From Margaritispora aquatica (taxonomy: Eukaryota; Ascomycota; Leotiomycetes; Helotiales; Discinellaceae), in contig VJWN01000012.1 of the NCBI GenBank assembly GCA_007644065.1, forward strand, positions 1,477,758 through 1,541,757: DNA of 64,000 nucleotides, read 5' to 3'. The stretch's first letter is position 1. The number at the start of each line of letters is the position of its first letter. The notes under the pieces are model-generated. The model searched no databases, was not told the DNA's origin, and saw only the letters and a list, made by a program, of their open reading frames with translations. Positions 58,223-64,000 of the stretch are shown here, piece after piece. The translations under genes were made by a program, and so were the position numbers.

Positions 58223-60136
58223 TCAAGCTTCAGTTAGAGATACGGCGCTGTTCACGGGTGAAGCTGACAATCCCAGCTCCTTACACAGCTCCTCGTATCC
58301 ACCTTCACCTCCTCCGCCCTCCTCCAGCTCACGGCCTGCTTCCAACAACACTTGAGCATCCAAGTCTTCCTGAAATAGTTTTAAGCCCTCTACATCAAAC
58401 CCATCAGCAGCAGTCAAGCAAATGCTTTGTCGCATTCCAAGCCGGCCATCGACCATGCCACTGCGATCCGCCGTGCAAGATTTCTTTCGCTGGTGCTCAT
58501 CCAACGAGCTGGGTTCAAAGACTCTTTTGTGTAAGACCGACTTGCCCTCAAGGTTAGATACTGCCCAAGAACAGCAGGTATGGTTCCGTGATGGAAGATT
58601 GGATAGCATGCATTCACCTGCTCCAGCAGGATAGGGCGAAAGGCGAGAGATGCAATGCTCATGAATCGGTGTCCGTTCTCCTGTAGTTGGCAAGATGAGT
58701 GGAGAAATTGGCCCCGAGGAACATTGGAAGGAGTTGCATTTGGACGGGGGCGGGTGGAAGTGTCGACAGCGGAAGAGTAGATTGTATTTGCAGTCTTGGT
58801 TGCCTTGATCGCATAGATTGGCGAAAAATGGATTATTGTAAGATTTGGTTTTGGTCCATGCCCTATGGATGGAGTACGTACTTTTGAATATGGCCGGAGA
58901 GGTGACTGACACAGCAGGTCGATCTTTACCTGCCTCGAATATCTCCGACAGGATTTGCGCTCCAAGATTCGCATCTAGCGCATTGCAACGTAGAGTCCCT
59001 GGCTGTGGAGAGTTAGTTTCTGAGTGGGAAGATAATCCAGCGACACTTTCTTCATCTGAATTATCGGTCGACACATAAGATGTTGTAGATGCTAATGAGG
59101 ATTTCCTTTTGTCTTGGCCTTTACTTCCAGTCGAAGATTGAGGATAGGTAAGTGTATTTTTCGAGTCATATTGAGTCCGATACCCTCCACCATAGCTTGG
59201 TAGAAGATTTAGGAGTTTACTGCACAACCCTTCGGTCTGAGAAGTAGAGGGTTGTGCCTTATAAGCACGAAAGCATAGGTCATGCGTCTCACTCAATCGT
59301 CTTCGAAGATTCTCAAGCTCAGGAGATGAAGGCGGTGTCAGCGGAGTGATACTCGAGATTGGCGAAACTGCAATATCTATCCGACCAAGACTGTGAAGTG
59401 GTTGAACTGGACACGATACATTTTGCATGAAACGTAGACGTCTTTCGAAAAGTTCTCGAGACTCGCGTGAAGTGAGGAGCCTTGTATCCTTTACTTTCGA
59501 ACCATTCGCTGGTATTTTGACACTCTTTGTAGGCAAGGTTGCCCCTCCGTAGCTTACTACCGCAGGTGATCGTTGTCGTACAACATATGAATAGTACTCG
59601 AAATTCTTGGAGCCTTCCAGTTTCAAGCGTCGCAAACCACCTCCTGGCGTCCATAGCTCGTTGTCCGGGCCTTGAATCTTTGGGTACCAACAAACCTGGT
59701 CGATTGGTATACTTCCTCTCTCCCATGTCCGAAGATTTATCACAGGTACAGTCACACTCTGGTCGCTGGTATCCGATCCGATGCATAGCCAGAACTTGTC
59801 GCAACGCAGGTATTCGAAGTCACTGAACGGCAGGCTATCGAACAAAGCAACGCCATGGGCCTCGATGCACGAAGGCATCGTTGTAATTTGTGAGCGCTCA
59901 TAGGCACCACTTGTGTCCTTCTCGATATCTTCCCTTAGTAAGAAATCTACAGAGTTCTCCTCCTCGCCGTTATAGCGCTTGACGGGAACCTGTGTGACAT
60001 TCTTGGAAATCTCCAGCATTGGCGATTGAACGACTACCCTCTCACCTCTCTGTCTCCACCTTGAGGGTTGCGCAACCAGTACATACTTTCGAACCAGAAT
60101 CTTACAATCCAAAGTATTCGGATATCGTTCATTCAT
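58223..60136 (-). CDS. Large protein of unknown function
   Basis: A single frame of 637 residues from ATG 60136, with an in-frame TAA just upstream, to a stop at 58223. The first ~200 residues look folded (FEYLRCDKFWLCIGSD, TWERGSIPIDQVCWYP, FEYYSYVVRQR). The middle is Ser/Thr/Pro-rich, with SPISSITPLTPPSSPELE as a clear proline-directed phosphorylation stretch. A Cys/His-rich part follows (NLCDQGNQDCKYNLLFRCRHFH, then IHEHCISRLS), which could bind a metal but does not match a zinc-finger spacing I know. The end is acidic with EAGRELEEGGGGEGGYEELC. No signal peptide or membrane helix. The TPPSSPELE region hints at regulation by kinases (inference). A missed intron in the Cys-rich half is possible. 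Confidence 0.7.
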   Translation of the reverse strand: MNERYPNTLDCKILVRKYVLVAQPSRWRQRGERVVVQSPMLEISKNVTQVPVKRYNGEEENSVDFLLREDIEKDTSGAYERSQITTMPSCIEAHGVALFDSLPFSDFEYLRCDKFWLCIGSDTSDQSVTVPVINLRTWERGSIPIDQVCWYPKIQGPDNELWTPGGGLRRLKLEGSKNFEYYSYVVRQRSPAVVSYGGATLPTKSVKIPANGSKVKDTRLLTSRESRELFERRLRFMQNVSCPVQPLHSLGRIDIAVSPISSITPLTPPSSPELENLRRRLSETHDLCFRAYKAQPSTSQTEGLCSKLLNLLPSYGGGYRTQYDSKNTLTYPQSSTGSKGQDKRKSSLASTTSYVSTDNSDEESVAGLSSHSETNSPQPGTLRCNALDANLGAQILSEIFEAGKDRPAVSVTSPAIFKSTYSIHRAWTKTKSYNNPFFANLCDQGNQDCKYNLLFRCRHFHPPPSKCNSFQCSSGPISPLILPTTGERTPIHEHCISRLSPYPAGAGECMLSNLPSRNHTCCSWAVSNLEGKSVLHKRVFEPSSLDEHQRKKSCTADRSGMVDGRLGMRQSICLTAADGFDVEGLKLFQEDLDAQVLLEAGRELEEGGGGEGGYEELCKELGLSASPVNSAVSLTEA

Positions 60137-60624
60137 ATTTTAGATCTGCACCAACGCGTGTAGGCCTGATAGAAAGGAGCAATCCTCAAAACCGCAGGTT
60201 CCGGGAAAATCGTAAGGAATAAGTTTGCTTTGTTTGCTTGAAAAGACAATGTGATGGTAATATGGCTATCTGCACTTTGTAAATTTGTTGGAACGAGACG
60301 ACAATACAACCCCCTCCGGACATCTCTCCGACAGTCTGGTAACCCTTGAACCCTTGCAGGCTCGTCTTGTGAAGGAACACCACCAACAATGCTGGAACCA
60401 ATAAAATAATTGGAATATTCGTTTGCCATCACAGAGCCTGTCGAATCACAACTGGGATCGAGTCGGGTAACGTCCAGATCAATCGAAGTTTGCAGCCATT
60501 GAAGTACGAGATGGGAAAAAGCAATAATAAATCCATCGCGAAGCGAGTGGGCTTTGGCCTTGAAACTTGGACATGCATCTGACGCCACTTCATGCATGGC
60601 AGTTTGCTTCCAATTGTGGGACAT
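60133..60624 (-). CDS. Possible 163-residue protein overlapping the next start
   Basis: An ATG frame from 60624 whose TGA overlaps the ATG of the 637-residue gene as ATGA. The composition is partly protein-like (FSHLVLQWLQTSIDLDVTRLD) but I recognise no family. It could be an upstream exon of the following gene joined by an intron I cannot fix, an upstream regulatory frame, or chance. Confidence 0.28.
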   Translation of the reverse strand: MSHNWKQTAMHEVASDACPSFKAKAHSLRDGFIIAFSHLVLQWLQTSIDLDVTRLDPSCDSTGSVMANEYSNYFIGSSIVGGVPSQDEPARVQGLPDCRRDVRRGLYCRLVPTNLQSADSHITITLSFQANKANLFLTIFPEPAVLRIAPFYQAYTRWCRSKI

Positions 60625-60856
60625 AAGCCTGAGCCGAGATATTGGTATGATACATGATGATCTACTTGGGTTTGTTCCCAGGGTCCAAGGATCGAGAGAT
60701 ATTGAAAGGTGGAGAGGAGAGTCTTTTGCGCCCGCCCAGATATGCCCCCCATTGCTTCCATCTCTCTATCAACAGCAAAATATCCTGCCTACACGACTGC
60801 TCTCAACACTTGATCGCAGATGCAATGGCCAGATAAGCTGTTACAGAACCCAATGC

Positions 60857-61420
60857 CTATTCCTTCTTCTTCTTCTCGTCTGCTTCTTCCAATTTTTCTG
60901 CATCCTCCCTTTCTTTGGCTTCCTTCTCCACATTATAGTCGCCCCTCAAGGCCTTGAACTCTTTCCTTGCAAGAACACTTTTGAAGAACTCCTCGATCTC
61001 CTGCTCTTCTTCGCCATCTTTCAGCTTGCCTCCAACCATATTTTTCTGCACCCTCTTCCTAATGTCATCCAGGGACGAAATATCCAACGCCCATAGCATT
61101 CCTCCTGTAGCCATCATACCAACACTAACAACATTTATTGTCGCTATATTCAGTGCCTCGAATGCCTCCATCGCACCATTGATATTGTGATTCGTGTGAT
61201 TGCTTGGTTGGAAGAATTTAGGTTGTGTTAATCTATATCTGCGAACGATAGATCTCCGAGTAATGAGTGACGAGACAACAAAAAAACCTGCGCCTGCTGC
61301 AAACAGACTCAGTTGACGCTGCGATCTTTTCGAGAAGAAGGCAGAATATTGCTCTGCGGCTGCAATAGGAGGTGATTGCTCTGTAGAGACAGGTGTTGAT
61401 GCAGGTTGTGAATTGGCCAT
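60857..61420 (-). CDS. AIM11: AIM11-family mitochondrial membrane protein
   Basis: Single exon, 187 residues, starting at ATG 61420 in a good context (ACCATGG). It has a Pro/Ser/Gln-rich start, then SKRSQRQLSLFAAGAGFFVVSSLITRRS with the first membrane helix, the FFQPSNH segment, a second helix (TINVVSVGMMATGGMLWAL) and DISSLDDIRKRVQ. This order (QRQL-x-LF-x-AGA-x-F, TRRS, FFQPS, DI-x-S-x-x-D) is that of the fungal Altered Inheritance of Mitochondria 11 family. The C-terminal ~60 residues are a charged coiled helix ending in a Lys/Glu run. The yeast protein localises to mitochondria and its molecular function is not known. The gene ends 230 bases before the upstream start of the next minus-strand frame. 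Confidence 0.85.
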   Translation of the reverse strand: MANSQPASTPVSTEQSPPIAAAEQYSAFFSKRSQRQLSLFAAGAGFFVVSSLITRRSIVRRYRLTQPKFFQPSNHTNHNINGAMEAFEALNIATINVVSVGMMATGGMLWALDISSLDDIRKRVQKNMVGGKLKDGEEEQEIEEFFKSVLARKEFKALRGDYNVEKEAKEREDAEKLEEADEKKKKE

Positions 61421-61862
61421 GGTCGGCAGCTGTGGAAATGCAAATGATGTCAAATGAATGTGTTATAGTTGGTATTTGTAACAGTTGCAGATAGAGTCTC
61501 TGCAATTTTATCAATCGCTGGAAATGGCGATCAATTGTCGTCCTGTCTTGTATCAAGAGTCCCTCAAATGTTTTCGATTTCACTTCCTTCACATGGAAGC
61601 TGTCTGATTATAGTCTAGCGCACAAGCTGCGGACATCCTTAAATCCGACATCCGAGTCGTTGCAGGCATCTCGGATTTCCCTACTCATCTATTCTACTTT
61701 CGTGTCAAAACTTCAACTAGCCTGTGGAACAGGCAACCTGTGTCTACGAACATATTTTATTATGAACACTCCCGTGTCAGCTATCTAAAATGCTTCATTC
61801 AACAGCTGTTATGTTACAGCAATAGAAATTTTCTTTGTATCCTCCATGTCCTCTTCATGCCT
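61421..61862. other. Intergenic
   Basis: Promoter of AIM11 and 3' side of the glutathione S-transferase gene, both on the minus strand. No feature seen. Confidence 0.5.
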
Positions 61863-62714
61863 TTAGCCGAGATATGACTCGCTTTCGAAAAACTTCTTGA
61901 CGTTTGGTCTGGCTTGAATAGCATCGACAAGTAGCACCAAGCGAGGATACTCTTTCAATCCTTTCCTTCCGTCTTGAATCAAGTTCTCGTCGTGCAAGAG
62001 TTGAAATAGAACCATATCAGCATATGTGAACTCGTTTCCTATCACATATGGTCCCCGGCTTGCCAGGTCCGAATACCTTAAATGAGTATCGACTGCCTTC
62101 AAAAATCGTGCGCGATCTCCTTGGCAATGTTTGGGGTACTCTTCCTTTTGGTTATCCGAAAAGAAGGCGGAAATAAAGAGAGTCCTCCCTTTTACCTATT
62201 AGCAAATTTCATTTTTAAAGAGAGACCGAAATGCTTACAGTCAATGACGATATCTGTGATTTGGTCAACGAAATACTTCTCATCTTCTGTTTTACCATCA
62301 TATACTCCAAGCTGTCGACTCCAGTGTCGAAGGATGGCATAGGTTTGTGTGAGCATTCTACCTCCTAGTTCGATGAATGGAATGTTAGTTGTTGGATTTG
62401 CCTGAGCTACTTTGTCGGTGCGCTTCAATTCTGGCCATTCATCGAAAGTATATCTGACATCGTTGTACGCTGCACCAGCATCCTGATTAATGGTAAGTCG
62501 CTGGACTGGTACTGGCAAGTTGCAAAGCTTACAATGAGCATAAGCCGGACAGCCTGTCCACGACCACGAGACTGGAAATCGAAATAATAGATGGTAGGGA
62601 CACCTCCGATTGCCTTGATAGTCGATGTTAGTCAATCAGCAATGATAGCTACTTGGTGTCTGGCGATACCTTGTTGGCAACACTCTCTGTGCCATAAGTC
62701 AAAGTTCGAACCAT
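61863..62714 (-). CDS. Glutathione S-transferase
   Basis: Four exons, 62670-62714, 62533-62613, 62239-62482 and 61863-62188, give 231 residues. The second exon starts the thioredoxin-like domain, YYFDFQSRGRGQAVRLML, with the Tyr of YYFDF in the usual catalytic place of sigma-like GSTs. NPTTNIPFIELGG holds the cis-Pro turn that contacts glutathione, and TQTYAILRHWSRQLG is the gamma-Glu binding turn, Thr replacing the common Ser. The helical domain follows: WRTLFISAFFSDN (built across the last splice), the N-capping and hydrophobic-staple motif GNEFTYADMVLFQLL, and the ending RPNVKKFFESESYLG. It conjugates glutathione to electrophiles or reduces peroxides in the cytosol. Close to many fungal detoxification GSTs; class assigned by motif only. 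Confidence 0.9.
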
Positions 62715-63521
62715 CTTGAGTGTGTGATGTACAGCGGATTGGAATTGTGATGAATAAATGTCTCCTTTCAAATGAATAACCGAAGAGAAAATATCAGAGT
62801 TCAAGAACACGGTATCACAAATCCACAAGCTTTAAATAACTTCCAAAGAAGCTCCGTTCTGTATTAGTGTTTCAATCGGATGATGGGAATGATGATTAAA
62901 CCTCGAGACTGGTGCGAAGAACAACTAAATAATATCAAAGCTCGGGATTAAGCATGTCTCCGATGTCGCTATTTGTACAAATACTGCTTAGATTGAAGCT
63001 ACTGTCAGCCTATCCCGCTGCCTGGAAAATGACCCGTTAGAAACTCAAATAACATTTCCAAATTCACTCGTGCCGTATGTACCTTCGTAGGAGTGTTTTG
63101 TACCATATCCACATGTTTGGCCAAGGTATGGATCAACAATCACATTTGACTTGATGCTTCGAGATCTCATCCAAGAATGAAGGAGGGGTCGGATGTGGAG
63201 GGCGGGGTATTCAAATACTCCCCACTATTGCCACTCGGCCTGGTTTACACCTCAAGTGTAATAAACATGTAGTGATTGAATCTAAAGTCCTCCTATAACG
63301 AGGCGCATTTTTCGAGGAGACAAAAAGCTCTAAAATGATTTGAAATGGTTCATAATAGGTTTCAGGATGATCAAAAGCATAAAACGATAAAAAAAGGTGA
63401 TATGAGCACCAGGGGCATGAACAACAGCTCATGAGACATATCGTCTACTATTATGGTCAATCAATGTCTCTTGAGATTAATGGCAACCTCTTCTGCAATT
63501 TCTAACTTTAGATTCACACAT
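62715..63521. other. Intergenic
   Basis: Upstream region of the GST gene and 3' flank of the dioxygenase gene. No gene or repeat is supported. Confidence 0.5.
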
Positions 63522-64000
63522 TCATCTCCCTCTTTTGACGCAGAGATCCGTTCTAATCACCCACTTCTCACCTTCAAGTACCTCTCTACCTTCATGCTGA
63601 ACCCAAACCAATTAGTGAAGAGAAAAAAATATGAGGTTGTTTGGACCATAACTCACCAGCATACAATCATTCCCATGTCGATGAAGCAAGCACATTCCAG
63701 TCTCGAGCCCTACCACGGTCTCCTTCTCAACCACACTGTTCTTGCCTGGCTGGTCATCAGGATAGAAAACTGTCTCGCCCCCTATACACCCAGTTGCAGG
63801 TGAAGTGAGATAAAGGAGAAGAGTCCATGTTGTTTTTGCCGGGACAGGACCGGATTTTGAGGTTAGGGAGAGTATGTTGGACTCATCGTCTAGGGAAACG
63901 TCAACAATAGCACTAATAATATGTCATTCGGAAGGGTCCACAAAATTTAGACTTACAATGGCAGTCAAAGAATTGTCCTTTGGTATACCTATATATGCGT
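63522..64000 (-). CDS. 2-oxoglutarate/Fe(II) dioxygenase (prolyl 4-hydroxylase-like), 5' cut by window
   Basis: Three exons are visible, 63957-64000 (continuing outside the window), 63657-63889 and 63522-63596. The first two splice exactly into GQFFDCHYDESNIL, the H-x-D iron motif. GPVPAKTTWTLLLYLTS and GCIGGETVFYPD follow, then CMLHEGREVLEGEKWVIRTDLC with the second iron His and the Arg that binds 2-oxoglutarate. The layout fits fungal prolyl 4-hydroxylase-type dioxygenases, which hydroxylate side chains or small molecules using O2. The stop is at 63522-63524. The correct acceptor (TTTCCCTAG at 63890-63892) is downstream of a tempting TTATTAG that would break the frame. The N-terminal part lies beyond 64000. 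Confidence 0.88.

Noticed and set aside
58414..58974. 186-residue frame inside the 637-residue gene
   Set aside because: Same strand but another phase, within a longer and more protein-like frame; a shadow.
63890..63915. Acceptor at TTATTAG for the dioxygenase gene
   Set aside because: It breaks the frame with respect to the preceding exon, whereas the later CCCTAG restores the H-Y-D iron motif exactly.
1..64000. tRNA, rRNA or CRISPR arrays
   Set aside because: I looked for T-arm GTTCGA-type boxes with pairing stems and for regularly spaced repeats with spacers and found none that hold together; CRISPR arrays are not expected in a fungal nucleus.

Overview
The window reads as nuclear DNA of a filamentous ascomycete (Pezizomycotina), most plausibly a Leotiomycete/Helotiales-type fungus; the order-level placement is inference. 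The signs are short introns (mostly 44-140 nt) with GT(A/G)(A/T)GT donors, CTAAC/CTAAT branch sites and AG acceptors, monocistronic genes on both strands separated by 0.3-4 kb, and fungus-only families such as a DUF3433 membrane protein, AIM11, a LaeA-like methyltransferase, a tannase/feruloyl esterase and a fungal phytochrome. I rebuilt the exon chains by hand from splice motifs and reading-frame phase. Nothing was run through a database.

Left part, 1-20.8 kb: an unrecognised gene end (0.45-0.84 kb), a type II haloacid dehalogenase-like HAD protein (2.1 kb), a roughly 4 kb stretch with no gene I can support, a large disordered coiled-coil protein (6.9-9.4 kb), the mitochondrial copper chaperone SCO1 (9.9-10.9 kb), and a 3.3 kb AT-rich interval. 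After that comes a very large secreted subtilisin-like protease with a Ser/Thr-rich stalk and repeated Cys-x-Pro-Phe-Pro-x-Cys modules (14.2-18.7 kb). Its 3' side carries a broken continuation. A small unknown gene follows at 20.4 kb.

Middle, 22-46 kb: a tannase/feruloyl esterase, an eight-helix DUF3433 protein, acyl-protein thioesterase 1, a four-helix membrane protein, an FAD monooxygenase, an O-fucosyltransferase-like type II membrane protein, and a divergent pair formed by a LaeA-like methyltransferase (minus strand) and a cytochrome P450 (plus strand). The pair sits in a block from 38.7 to 46 kb that is packed with microsatellites and homopolymers, while its own coding sequence is GC-rich.

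Right part, 46-64 kb: a 14-exon fungal phytochrome hybrid histidine kinase (46.1-51.0 kb). Its photosensor, ATP-binding and receiver parts look intact, but the phospho-accepting His of the H-box reads as Ser. Then come unknown genes at 52.5 and 54.4 kb, pantothenate kinase (56-57.5 kb), an unknown 637-residue protein, AIM11, a glutathione S-transferase and the 3' end of a 2-oxoglutarate/Fe(II) prolyl-hydroxylase-like gene that runs off the window.

The genes do not form one pathway. SCO1, pantothenate kinase, AIM11 and the thioesterase are housekeeping. The tannase, subtilase, P450, methyltransferase, FAD monooxygenase and GST are the accessory, secreted or detoxifying side typical of plant-associated or saprotrophic fungi. 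The most interesting items are the His-less phytochrome kinase, the Cys-repeat subtilase with its decayed tail, and the repeat-dense island around the methyltransferase-P450 pair.
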